A stretch of 37,981 nt of DNA. It comes from a virus. Where the stretch lies: positions 1-37,981 of IMG/VR virus record IMGVR_UViG_3300044630_001814; one strand, 5' to 3'. The notes under the pieces are model-generated. The model was given only the letters and a program-made list of their open reading frames with translations, was not told where the DNA came from and did not search any database. Every line of letters starts with the position of its first letter. Within the stretch, counting starts at the first letter, position 1. The position numbers and the translations under genes were made by a program. Below are positions 29,359-35,931 of the stretch, one piece after another.

Positions 29359-29464
29359 CTTGCATCTCCGAATGTGCTAACTGTAATATGTAGTAAATTA
29401 CATAGGCAGTAAATACCAAACCAGAACAAAGAATTATAATTACACCCCAAGGAAATTCATTCAT
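29312..29464 (-). CDS. Tiny membrane protein, overlapping both neighbours
   Basis: A 50-residue ORF beginning MNEFPWGVIIILCSGLVFTA, with one strong membrane helix and a soluble acidic/His-rich tail. It starts eight bases before the end of the upstream gene (29457-29657) and ends inside the next gene. Its N-terminal helix and the coupling at both ends support it, but it shares 47 bases with the downstream gene's start and may be the less essential of the two. Confidence 0.55.
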   Translation of the reverse strand: MNEFPWGVIIILCSGLVFTAYVIYYILQLAHSEMQDETSESDSINHKSHH

Positions 29465-29657
29465 CCCAAACACCCTCTTGCTTATGAATCCAAACTTTCA
29501 AATCTTTTACATATTTTCTTAATATTTGTGCTTGTTCTTCATGCCAGTAATTACCAGTCTCCATATGCAATCTCGTGTGATTGTCTATGGCTTTAAGGAT
29601 TTGGTGGATGGGAGCATTCCAACACTCTCGTTTAGGAGTGTTCCATTCTCTTGGCAT
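29457..29657 (-). CDS. Small conserved cyanophage-type protein
   Basis: A 66-residue soluble protein: MPREWNTPKRECWNAPIHQI, then RLHMETGNYWHEEQAQILRK, and a C-terminal HKQEGVWDE. It is rich in Trp, His and charged residues. I recall similar short proteins (with the WxxxxAxxLRxYVxxLKxWI pattern) from cyanophage genomes. It overlaps the ORF at 29585 at its 5' end and the tiny membrane protein at its 3' end, which suggests coupled translation. Function unknown. Confidence 0.7.
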   Translation of the reverse strand: MPREWNTPKRECWNAPIHQILKAIDNHTRLHMETGNYWHEEQAQILRKYVKDLKVWIHKQEGVWDE

Positions 29658-29761
29658 TTGTATTCAGTAGTATATAATTGTCCGTTCAAAAAATAATCAA
29701 TCTGACACAATTTAGGTCCAGTCATAACATTACCAGCAATAAAAAGAATAAAAATTTCCAT
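29585..29761 (-). CDS. Small hypothetical protein
   Basis: A 58-residue ORF beginning MEIFILFIAGNVMTGPKLCQ. A short hydrophobic start is followed by a soluble Cys-containing part. The ATG lies one base into the stop of the upstream basic peptide (TAATG), and its 3' end overlaps the next gene by 73 bases in another frame. The coupling argues for a real gene; the long overlap lowers certainty. No domain is recognised. Confidence 0.55.
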   Translation of the reverse strand: MEIFILFIAGNVMTGPKLCQIDYFLNGQLYTTEYKCQENGTLLNESVGMLPSTKSLKP

Positions 29762-29868
29762 TATTTTTTCTTACCACCGTTTTTTGCTTTTTTGGCAGTT
29801 GCATTACCTTGATTCTGCTTAGGTTTTTTGGCAGAATTATTGCTACCTTTATTTTTTGACTTGGACAT
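29761..29868 (-). CDS. Tiny highly basic peptide
   Basis: A 35-residue ORF, MSKSKNKGSNNSAKKPKQNQ ending in GGKKK, composed mainly of Lys, Asn, Ser, Gly and Ala. Its stop overlaps the next start (TAATG), and its start overlaps the end of the exported-protein gene by 20 bases. It would be disordered and strongly DNA- or RNA-binding by charge. It may be real, given the couplings at both ends, but composition alone cannot prove expression. Confidence 0.5.
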   Translation of the reverse strand: MSKSKNKGSNNSAKKPKQNQGNATAKKAKNGGKKK

Positions 29869-30445
29869 TATTCTGTGGAACAGATAATGTATTATTTATC
29901 TGTGGGTATCTTACTACTATGTCAGAACATATTTTTGAGTATGGGGATTCGTAATGAAATGTAACACCAGACTTGATTGCTTCCCCACACTTCAGCAATC
30001 TAACTAATTCAAAATCCAATCTTGCTTTATCTGTCTCTGCTTGTTGTCTCTTGATTTCTGTCCTTGCCCTTTCTTTACACAGTTCAGTTAATCCACCATC
30101 TAATGGGAAGTTAAATCCCATGCTGATTCCAGCATTGCCAGTGTGAGTTTGATATGCTCCTGGATCTTTACTTCCATTCATATTTCCTAATATGAATGGA
30201 GATAAACTCATTGTCGGACCCTGACAACTAACCCCTCCTCCGTAGGTATTAACTGCGTATGGACCTTGGAGGACTTGGACAGCTTGGTTAGTAACGTTAC
30301 CTGTAGCAGAAGCACTGGGACCAGCAATATTAGTATTGCTAGGAGCAGATTGAGAATATGCCGTGCCACTAAAAATAACTCCTATTGAGTAAAGACAGAT
30401 ACTGAGTTTGTGGTAGATTGTTGTTCTGTTGTTCTGTCTATCCAT
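29849..30445 (-). CDS. Exported phage protein, GPSASATG-type
   Basis: A 198-residue protein with an N-terminal signal (about residues 13-31, KLSICLYSIGVIFSGTAYS). NIAGPSASATGNVTNQAVQV followed by LQGPYAVNTYGGGVSCQGPT is a strongly conserved block I recall from cyanophage exported or structural proteins. A Lys/Arg-rich helix and CGEAIKSGVTFHYESPYSKI finish the protein. Four cysteines may form disulfides outside the cytoplasm. It overlaps the previous gene of this strand by 64 bases and the next by 20. Role unknown; probably periplasmic or virion-associated. Confidence 0.75.
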   Translation of the reverse strand: MDRQNNRTTIYHKLSICLYSIGVIFSGTAYSQSAPSNTNIAGPSASATGNVTNQAVQVLQGPYAVNTYGGGVSCQGPTMSLSPFILGNMNGSKDPGAYQTHTGNAGISMGFNFPLDGGLTELCKERARTEIKRQQAETDKARLDFELVRLLKCGEAIKSGVTFHYESPYSKICSDIVVRYPQINNTLSVPQNNVQVKK

Positions 30446-30741
30446 GTTTCCTTTGCTACTCCAGGTCCGAGATAAGTTTCGCTGAACTGGAAGGGAGCAC
30501 CTTGGGTTTGGATAGTATAATTTGCTCCTTGATGGGGAGTGCCAGGAATATTAATATTAGTTCCAGTCACAGTGTATGATGTGCCAGTTGTATATTCAAC
30601 TTGACGTATAGATTCTACAATCCTTGTAGTTGTTTCTGTTGTTGCATTGATAGTACCCCTAGTAAAATTGGGGACTACTGCTTCCGCTAGGGCAGATTGA
30701 GAAAACCCTAGCAAGAGCAAACTTGATAGGAGATATCTCAT
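30382..30741 (-). CDS. Exported small phage protein
   Basis: A 119-residue protein. MRYLLSSLLLLGFSQSALAE is a typical cleavable signal peptide (ALA before E). The mature part is rich in Thr, Asn, Gly and aromatic residues (VVPNFTRGTINATTETTTRI, then YTTGTSYTVTGTNINIPG), suggesting a beta-rich secreted protein. FQFSETYLGPG resembles FTFSESFNA in the next upstream gene, so the two are probably paralogues. Its ATG overlaps the upstream stop by four bases. Function unknown. Confidence 0.75.
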   Translation of the reverse strand: MRYLLSSLLLLGFSQSALAEAVVPNFTRGTINATTETTTRIVESIRQVEYTTGTSYTVTGTNINIPGTPHQGANYTIQTQGAPFQFSETYLGPGVAKETWIDRTTEQQSTTNSVSVFTQ

Positions 30742-31199
30742 TTGAACACACTCAGTTCAATGCTACGTTGTGCTGTTGCAGTTGTTCCAGCACCACCAGC
30801 AGTTACAGTAGGAATACTAGTAGGTGATAATGTTCCTGCAAGAGTACCTTTGTCTCCTGCTAACTGAGTAACACTATCCCCATAAAGATTGGGAGAAGCA
30901 ATAACTCCACCACTGACCGACTGAGTGGTGACTGGTGTATCAGCAGCATTGAAACTTTCTGAGAAAGTAAATGCTTGACCTGCTGTATTGATATCATAAG
31001 TTCCAGCACCACCTACACCACCAAATGAACTTGATTGAATATTTGTTCCTGAAGCAGAATATGATGCACCAATTCTTGTTGATTGTACCGCAGCACCCTG
31101 GACACCAAGTTGAACAGAATCAGTAATTCTTGATGTAATTTCAGCAGCATTTACAGGAGTAACAAAGAATAACGAAAAGGCTAATAGAAGTCTTCTCAT
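30738..31199 (-). CDS. Exported small phage protein, first gene of the minus-strand block
   Basis: A 153-residue protein from the ATG at 31199 (MRRLLLAFSLFFVTPVNAAE), a clear signal peptide ending ANA-type. A longer frame from a TTG at 31232 is unlikely. The mature part is low in charge, with repeats of Gly, Ser, Thr and Ala (RITDSVQLGVQGAAVQSTRI, YSASGTNIQSSSFGGVGGAG, FTFSESFNA). It shares the SGTNI and F-FSES patterns with its neighbour. It opens the minus-strand operon and diverges from the fibre gene at 31280. Function unknown; secreted or virion surface is likely. Confidence 0.75.
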   Translation of the reverse strand: MRRLLLAFSLFFVTPVNAAEITSRITDSVQLGVQGAAVQSTRIGASYSASGTNIQSSSFGGVGGAGTYDINTAGQAFTFSESFNAADTPVTTQSVSGGVIASPNLYGDSVTQLAGDKGTLAGTLSPTSIPTVTAGGAGTTATAQRSIELSVFK

Positions 31200-31239
31200 T
31201 TTTCTGAAAATAGATTTGTAATTATTTAGCAAAGGGTGG

Positions 31240-31250
31240 TATAATAAATA
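31240..31250 (+). promoter_or_regulatory. Overlapping sigma70 -10 and late box ahead of the fibre gene
   Basis: TATAAT (31240-31245) overlaps AATAAATA (31243-31250), 29 bases before the fibre start. A weak -35 (TTGTAA at 31216-31221) lies 18 bases upstream. On the other strand GCTAAATAAT (31221-31230) may serve the divergent operon. Confidence 0.6.
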
Positions 31251-31279
31251 TTCTTACAGATAATATTGGTAGATTATAA

Positions 31280-32959
31280 GTGGAACTTAGAAAACCATCG
31301 GACTTTTTTGGTAAAAAATCGGAGGAAAGCAACCTTCCAGTTGTGGAGTCTGATATCTCTTTGCATGAAGAATTAAATAAGGTAGAGATTTTATCTGATC
31401 AAATTAATCAGTTACAACAGGAACTTACTCAAAAAGTTGTTAAAACTGATTTGGAGAATTTAGTAATCTCTCAAATCAATACTATGCAGGAGAACTTTGA
31501 TCACCTGCAAAATGATTTTAAAAAGTCAAATAAAAAAGATATTAGTGAGTTTAAAGAAAGGGCATTAAAACTAACTGAACTTGTTGAAAATCTTGTAGAG
31601 TATGAAATTCCAAAATATAAAAAGCAAGTTACAAAAAATGAAATTTATGTTAGTGAAGAAGTAAATAATGTCAAAGAAATTGTAGAACAAAATATCAATA
31701 ATATTCGAGATGAAATTGATAGTAAATTCGACAATATTGTTGATGCACTTGATAACAATATAGAATATTTTAATGAAAAACTTAATGAGACTTCGACTCA
31801 AGTTAAGGAAACTAAAAAAGTTTATACGAATATTTCTAAAACATTAGAAACTAGAGTATCTCAAGAAAATGAACAATTTGAAGAATACTCTAAAATTATT
31901 GAAAATCTTTACAAACAATTTAATGAACTTTCTTCTTTTCTTAGGGGGGAAGTATCTACAAATGAACGACATTTATTAAATGTAGATAAGTATCTTAAAG
32001 AGCATTATCAGGAATTACTTGATCTAAAGGTAGAAGTTTTTGATGAAATTAAAAAACTTCCTGTAGGAAATATTCAAGAAAATATTAAAAGACTTGAAAA
32101 TAAGATTGATTATATTAAAGAGACTTATTCTAAAATTGAACCAGAAGTCATTGTAAAAGAAGTCATCAAGGAAGGAATTCTCAATGAACCACCAGATACA
32201 AAGAATACTGATCCATTAACTCCACTCAATCAAAACTTTGTTACTTTAGATCAACTTCAACAACATTATAAATTATTCATTAATCGTATTCAACAACAAC
32301 TCTCCACATTAGGTGGTGGTGGGGAAACTAAACTAAAGTATCTTGATGATATTGTTGGTATTGCTACTAATGCTAGTGCTTATGACAATAAGTTTTTGAA
32401 GTATAATCATAGTATTGGTAAGTTTGAGTTTGTTACTGTTTCTGGTGGAGGAGGTGGGGAAGGTACTCAAGGTACTCAAGGTACTCAAGGTACTCAAGGT
32501 ACTCAAGGTACTCAAGGTACTCAAGGTACTCAAGGTACTCAAGGTACTCAAGGTACTCAAGGTACTCAAGGTATTCAAGGTATTCAAGGTATTCAAGGTA
32601 CTCAAGGAACTACAGGTTCTGGTACTCAAGGTATTCAAGGTATTCAAGGTCTTCAAGGTATTCAGGGTACTCAAGGATTGCAGGGTGTTCAAGGTATTCA
32701 AGGAACTACAGGTACTCAAGGAACTATAGGTTCTGGTATTCAAGGTATTCAAGGAATATCAGGATCTGCAGGTTCTTCTATATTAGGAATTGCAACAGCA
32801 GGGGGAATAGTTGGAACTGGTGTAACTTTATTAGATTTTAGAGGTTCTGGAATATCTACAATTACAGTTTCTTCTGGAATAGGTACTATAAATATAGGAG
32901 GTGGAGGTGGTAGTTCCACTCCAGATATAAGTTCAGTAATGATGGGAATGATATTCTAA
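31280..32959 (+). CDS. Fibre protein with coiled coil and collagen-like GTQ/GIQ repeats
   Basis: A 559-residue protein starting at a GTG. MELRKPSDFFGKKSEE is a leader shared by cyanophage virion proteins. Residues about 25-290 are a long alpha-helical coiled coil, and 320-395 a mixed segment that ends in a Gly run. About 396-500 is a collagen-like stretch of G-X-Q and G-X-G triplets (GTQ, GIQ, GLQ, GVQ, TTG, SGS), interrupted by short breaks. A Gly/Ser/Thr-rich C-terminal beta part follows, ending MMGMIF. It is probably a trimeric tail fibre or whisker-like fibre. The triplets are coded by nearly perfect 9-base repeats. Confidence 0.85.
   Translation: MELRKPSDFFGKKSEESNLPVVESDISLHEELNKVEILSDQINQLQQELTQKVVKTDLENLVISQINTMQENFDHLQNDFKKSNKKDISEFKERALKLTELVENLVEYEIPKYKKQVTKNEIYVSEEVNNVKEIVEQNINNIRDEIDSKFDNIVDALDNNIEYFNEKLNETSTQVKETKKVYTNISKTLETRVSQENEQFEEYSKIIENLYKQFNELSSFLRGEVSTNERHLLNVDKYLKEHYQELLDLKVEVFDEIKKLPVGNIQENIKRLENKIDYIKETYSKIEPEVIVKEVIKEGILNEPPDTKNTDPLTPLNQNFVTLDQLQQHYKLFINRIQQQLSTLGGGGETKLKYLDDIVGIATNASAYDNKFLKYNHSIGKFEFVTVSGGGGGEGTQGTQGTQGTQGTQGTQGTQGTQGTQGTQGTQGTQGIQGIQGIQGTQGTTGSGTQGIQGIQGLQGIQGTQGLQGVQGIQGTTGTQGTIGSGIQGIQGISGSAGSSILGIATAGGIVGTGVTLLDFRGSGISTITVSSGIGTINIGGGGGSSTPDISSVMMGMIF
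32462..32569 (+). repeat. Tandem 9-base repeat, 12 perfect units
   Basis: Twelve identical copies of GGTACTCAA (Gly-Thr-Gln) stand in a row, followed to about 32756 by variants (GGTATTCAA, GGTCTTCAA, GGAACTACA and others). Because the unit is a multiple of three, copy-number changes would lengthen or shorten the fibre without breaking the frame. Not a CRISPR, since there are no spacers. Confidence 0.95.
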
Positions 32960-32960
32960 A

Positions 32961-33320
32961 ATGGCAGCACCTAATCTCAAGAATCCAACTACAATTACAG
33001 GAAAAACTGTAAGAGTTGGTGTCACAACTTCTATCGTTGGTATTTTAACAAACTCTCCTGATAGTAATAAGGTATTAAAGATCAACAGCATCTTCTGCGC
33101 CAATGTGGACGGGGTGAACGCGGCTGACATCAGCGTGTCGATCTACGACGGCACGACAGATCGCTACATCGCCAAGACCATCACGGTGCCTGCCGATGCC
33201 ACGCAAGTGCTCAGCACCAAAGAGACGTATTTCTATCTAGAGGAAGGCGACAGCATCCGCGCCTTGGCTAGTGCTGCCAGTGACCTAGATCTGGTGATTG
33301 GCTACGAGGAGATCTCCTGA
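32961..33320 (+). CDS. Small virion-type protein, mosaic AT-rich/GC-rich gene
   Basis: A 119-residue beta-rich protein: MAAPNLKNPTTITGKTVRVG, GILTNSPDSNKVLKINSIFC, then ISVSIYDGTTDRYIAKTITV and a final VIGYEEIS. It resembles small phage tail or fibre-associated proteins. Its first 40 codons are AT-rich like the backbone. From about 33085 the codons abruptly become GC-rich (for example GCCAATGTGGACGG). The junction falls in frame inside the gene, so this is a recombinant. Its TGA overlaps the next ATG (ATGA). Confidence 0.75.
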   Translation: MAAPNLKNPTTITGKTVRVGVTTSIVGILTNSPDSNKVLKINSIFCANVDGVNAADISVSIYDGTTDRYIAKTITVPADATQVLSTKETYFYLEEGDSIRALASAASDLDLVIGYEEIS

Positions 33321-35100
33321 TGAGACTCGGACTAATTGGCGGCACGGATAGCAAGCGCACCAGCGGGATGTATCAGCCCGAGGACGTGGTGTCGCTGCAA
33401 GATGCCAAGAAATACTTGACACGCTTTGGCTACGACGGGGTGTTTAACGCCCTGAGCAGCTCTGGTATCGAAGAGGGCTTTGATGTCAGCCGTGACGGGC
33501 GTTATGTCTACGTTGCTCAACGTGGTGGCACTAGGATAACCGGCGTTATATTTCAATACACATGTTCAACGCCTTGGGATCTTTCGACGATTACCTTCTC
33601 CGGCAAGAGCTTAACTGTTGGTGACTATGAAATCAACTGCAACGGCATCGCTATCAGCGATGACGGCACCCATCTATTTTTCACTGGATACGGCGGCGAC
33701 ACCGTATGGTCCTGCACCCTGTCTACGCCTTACGATCTTGCTACTGCCACAGTTGATGTAAAGAAGTTCTACGTTGGCGGGCAAGACGCAGCGCCCAGCA
33801 CGCCGTTCTTTGGCGACAGCGGCACCAAGATGTATGTCATGGGTAGTATCAATGACAGAGTGTATCAGTACAACTTGACAACAGCATGGGATGTTAGCAC
33901 TGCAAGCTACTCCAACAACAGTCTTCTCGTTACATCGCAAGACGCAACCCCCACGGGCTTGTTCTTCGGTGACAGCGGCACAAAGTTGTATGTCGTTGGT
34001 CTAACTAATGATACTGTTTACCAGTACACTCTGACCACTGCGTGGGACATCAGCACTGCGAGTTACGCCAGTCTTAGCTTCTCTGTCGCCACGCAGGAAC
34101 TGACGCCTCGCGCTTTGTTTTTTAAGCCTGATGGAACCAAGATGTTTGTCATCGGTCAAGCTGGCGACGACGTTAATGAGTACGACCTAGGTACCGCCTG
34201 GAATGTAAGCACCGCAAGTTTTGTTCGCGCCTCTGCTGCTGTCGGTGAAACAAATCCAACGGGCCTGTGGTTCAAAGATGATGGCACAAAAATGTACGTT
34301 ACGGGCAACACGAATGACACCGTTAGAGAGTTTTCGTTGTCTACTGCATGGAACGTCTCCACGATTTCTTTTGTGCAATCACTGTCTATTGGATTTGAAA
34401 TCGCACCTACAGGCGTAACCTTTAAGGATGACGGTACTGAGTTATACGTTTTAGGCAGCACAAACGATAGTGTTTACGAAATCCAACTCGGCACCGCCTG
34501 GGACATCAGCACTGCCAAGGGATACCTCTACGTAGGCGGCACTGAGATCACTCCTCGTGGTATTCACATCAACAGCGATGGAACCTTGCTATTTCTTGCC
34601 GGCAGTGGCTCTGGCAACATTCGTAAATACACACTTTCTACTGCCTACGCGGTGGAAACTGCCGCATTGTCCCAGAGCTTTGCATTGACGACAGTTTATG
34701 GAGTTCACGTTACTGCGGACGGTCGAACCATTTATGCAACCACAGGCAACTCGTCTCCAAGCCCAGCAGGAGGCAGACAAGTGCGACAAATCACCCTGAC
34801 TTCTCCGAATAATCTATCAACTGCCAGCACTAGCTCTGTTGAAGTTATACCCCTGTACGGATTAACCGGCGTGACTGACGCTTGTTGGGGCGTCCGCGTA
34901 TCTCCTGACGGCACCCGCATGTTTGTGCTTTCTGAGGAGGTACAAGGTTTATACCAATTCTCTCTGAGGTTTGCGTGATGCTGTACTCCCTCCACGGTGC
35001 TCGCCCCGCCCCGCTGCCCTTCCGCATCACCTTGCCCAACGGATTCACCCGCACCGATCCCAGCAGCTTCACTGAAGACGAAATTTCTGCTGCTGGTTTC
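33085..35100. other. GC-rich segment with sharp edges (probable horizontal exchange)
   Basis: Codon and base composition change abruptly near 33085 and return to AT-rich near 35100. The region carries the end of one gene, all of the beta-propeller gene, and the start of the chaperone gene. The edges lie inside coding frames, which points to homologous exchange with a GC-rich relative rather than insertion of a mobile element. No integrase, transposase or flanking repeats are visible. Confidence 0.85.
33320..34978 (+). CDS. Beta-propeller-like adhesin or tail-fibre protein (GC-rich)
   Basis: A 552-residue protein made of repeated units of about 42-45 residues. Each reads roughly F-x-D-S/D-G-T-K-M/L-Y-V-x-G-x-x-N-D-x-V-Y-x-Y-x-L-x-T-A-W-D-V/I-S-T-A, as in GDSGTKMYVMGSINDRVYQY and GDSGTKLYVVGLTNDTVYQY. 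About nine to ten units can be traced, consistent with one or more beta-propellers. There is no signal peptide or membrane helix. Such repeats occur on phage fibres, where they would contact host surface sugars or proteins. The gene is entirely within the GC-rich segment. A tail-fibre chaperone-like gene follows in a four-base-overlap arrangement. Confidence 0.8.
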   Translation: MRLGLIGGTDSKRTSGMYQPEDVVSLQDAKKYLTRFGYDGVFNALSSSGIEEGFDVSRDGRYVYVAQRGGTRITGVIFQYTCSTPWDLSTITFSGKSLTVGDYEINCNGIAISDDGTHLFFTGYGGDTVWSCTLSTPYDLATATVDVKKFYVGGQDAAPSTPFFGDSGTKMYVMGSINDRVYQYNLTTAWDVSTASYSNNSLLVTSQDATPTGLFFGDSGTKLYVVGLTNDTVYQYTLTTAWDISTASYASLSFSVATQELTPRALFFKPDGTKMFVIGQAGDDVNEYDLGTAWNVSTASFVRASAAVGETNPTGLWFKDDGTKMYVTGNTNDTVREFSLSTAWNVSTISFVQSLSIGFEIAPTGVTFKDDGTELYVLGSTNDSVYEIQLGTAWDISTAKGYLYVGGTEITPRGIHINSDGTLLFLAGSGSGNIRKYTLSTAYAVETAALSQSFALTTVYGVHVTADGRTIYATTGNSSPSPAGGRQVRQITLTSPNNLSTASTSSVEVIPLYGLTGVTDACWGVRVSPDGTRMFVLSEEVQGLYQFSLRFA

Positions 35101-35394
35101 ACGGGTCCTTATGAATATCCAATATATGATCCAAAAGTAGAAACTGTTGATTGGACTGGAACAGAATTTATCGTAAGACCTTATAATACTCAAGAACTTG
35201 AAGATCAATGGAATAAGATAAGAGAACAAAGAAATCAATTACTTAAAGATAGTGATTGGACTCAAATCAGTGATTATGATTTAGGACTTGAAAATAAAGA
35301 ACAATGGGCATTGTATCGTCAGGAACTTAGAGATTTGCCAGAGGTTCAATCCAATCCTTTTGATATTCAGTGGTCAGTAATTTCCACTAAATAA
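34978..35394 (+). CDS. Tail-fibre assembly chaperone-like protein, mosaic gene
   Basis: A 138-residue protein beginning MLYSLHGARPAPLPFRITLP. The N-terminal third (NGFTRTDPSSFTEDEISAAG) is a short beta-rich head domain. The C-terminal half, WNKIREQRNQLLKDSDWTQI then WALYRQELRDLPE, is the pattern of phage tail assembly chaperones that help fibres fold or attach. The first roughly 40 codons are GC-rich and the rest AT-rich, so the right edge of the exchanged segment lies within it. The ATG overlaps the adhesin stop (ATGA). It probably serves the adhesin just upstream. Confidence 0.78.
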   Translation: MLYSLHGARPAPLPFRITLPNGFTRTDPSSFTEDEISAAGFTGPYEYPIYDPKVETVDWTGTEFIVRPYNTQELEDQWNKIREQRNQLLKDSDWTQISDYDLGLENKEQWALYRQELRDLPEVQSNPFDIQWSVISTK

Positions 35395-35401
35395 GTAACT
35401 T

Positions 35402-35409
35402 TATAAATA
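35402..35409 (+). promoter_or_regulatory. T4-type late promoter TATAAATA
   Basis: An exact TATAAATA lies 24 bases ahead of the ATG of the broken fibre gene at 35434, so that gene was once, or still is, a late unit. Confidence 0.75.
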
Positions 35410-35433
35410 CTTAAAGAAAAATATATTAAGAAA

Positions 35434-35726
35434 ATGTCGGAACTTAGGGTAGATAAAATTGTAAGTTCTTCCGGTGTTGAGGCTGTAGAATTTACAAATG
35501 GCATTATTTGAGTCCTGATGGTACAAGTGTTTATGTGGTTGGGTCTAGTTCTGATAGAGTTTTTTCTTATGACTTAGATCTTCCTTGGGAAGTGGCATCT
35601 TATAATAAATCTTTGAATGTCGTTGGGCAAGAAACATCACCTCAAGGAGTTCAGTTAAATGATGATCTATCAAAATTATATATTATTGGAAATACAAGAT
35701 TAAATTCTTATCATTTTGTACCATAA
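35434..35726 (+). pseudogene. Remnant of an AT-rich beta-propeller fibre gene
   Basis: A 25-codon ORF, MSELRVDKIVSSSGVEAVEF ending at TGA 35509-35511, has the look of a fibre N-terminus. In another frame, across that stop, comes SPDGTSVYVVGSSSDRVFSY, then LPWEVASYNKSLNVVGQETS and LYIIGNTRLNSYHF, about 1.5 units of the same propeller repeat as the GC-rich adhesin, but AT-rich. The two parts would join by a frameshift or through a deletion. I read this as what is left of the resident adhesin after replacement or deletion. A sequencing error could restore only a very short protein. Confidence 0.75.
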
Positions 35727-35741
35727 GACACCACCAACCCC

Positions 35742-35775
35742 TTGACAGGGATTCTTATGAGTGCTATGATAAATA
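35742..35775 (+). promoter_or_regulatory. psbA promoter: sigma70 element fused to a late box
   Basis: TTGACA (35742-35747), a 17-base spacer and TATGAT (35765-35770) form a good host-type promoter. ATAAATA (35769-35775) overlaps the -10, so the same site can be read as a late promoter. The transcript would have a leader of about 155 bases before psbA. Confidence 0.83.
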
Positions 35776-35812
35776 AGTCAGGAAACAAAGACAAATGTTA
35801 ATGTTTCTTACC

Positions 35813-35908
35813 ACTTCTCAAACCGAGATCACGAGAAGTAAAGCATCTCTCATATCCACGATGGAGGGTGTCGTGGAGTATAATGTAACCATTCAGTTCC
35901 CCCTGAAT
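35813..35908 (+). promoter_or_regulatory. Structured leader of psbA with three hairpins
   Basis: The 160-base leader holds ACTTCTC/GAGAAGT (35813-35819 with 35833-35839), CCACGA/TCGTGG (35856-35861 with 35871-35876) and ATTCAG/CTGAAT (35891-35896 with 35903-35908). No ribosome-binding site precedes the ATG. The hairpins could control stability or translation of psbA mRNA. Confidence 0.6.
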
Positions 35909-35931
35909 CATATTTACCCTTTTAAAAACAA

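Noticed and set aside
32333-32752. Minus-strand frame of Leu-Ser-Thr repeats opposite the collagen-like region
   Set aside because: It is only the reverse reading of the 9-base repeat and has no ribosome-binding site or family resemblance.
32462-32756. Short repeated units that might be a CRISPR array
   Set aside because: The units are 9 bases, contiguous, without spacers, and translate in frame into Gly-X-Gln triplets of a fibre. They are a coding tandem repeat.
33085-35100. GC-rich segment as an integrated mobile element or prophage piece
   Set aside because: No transposase, integrase, terminal repeats or target duplication are visible, and the edges lie in frame inside genes, which fits recombination between relatives.
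35879-35884. TATAAT in the psbA leader as a second promoter
   Set aside because: No -35-like element lies 16-18 bases upstream; the match is probably part of the leader sequence.
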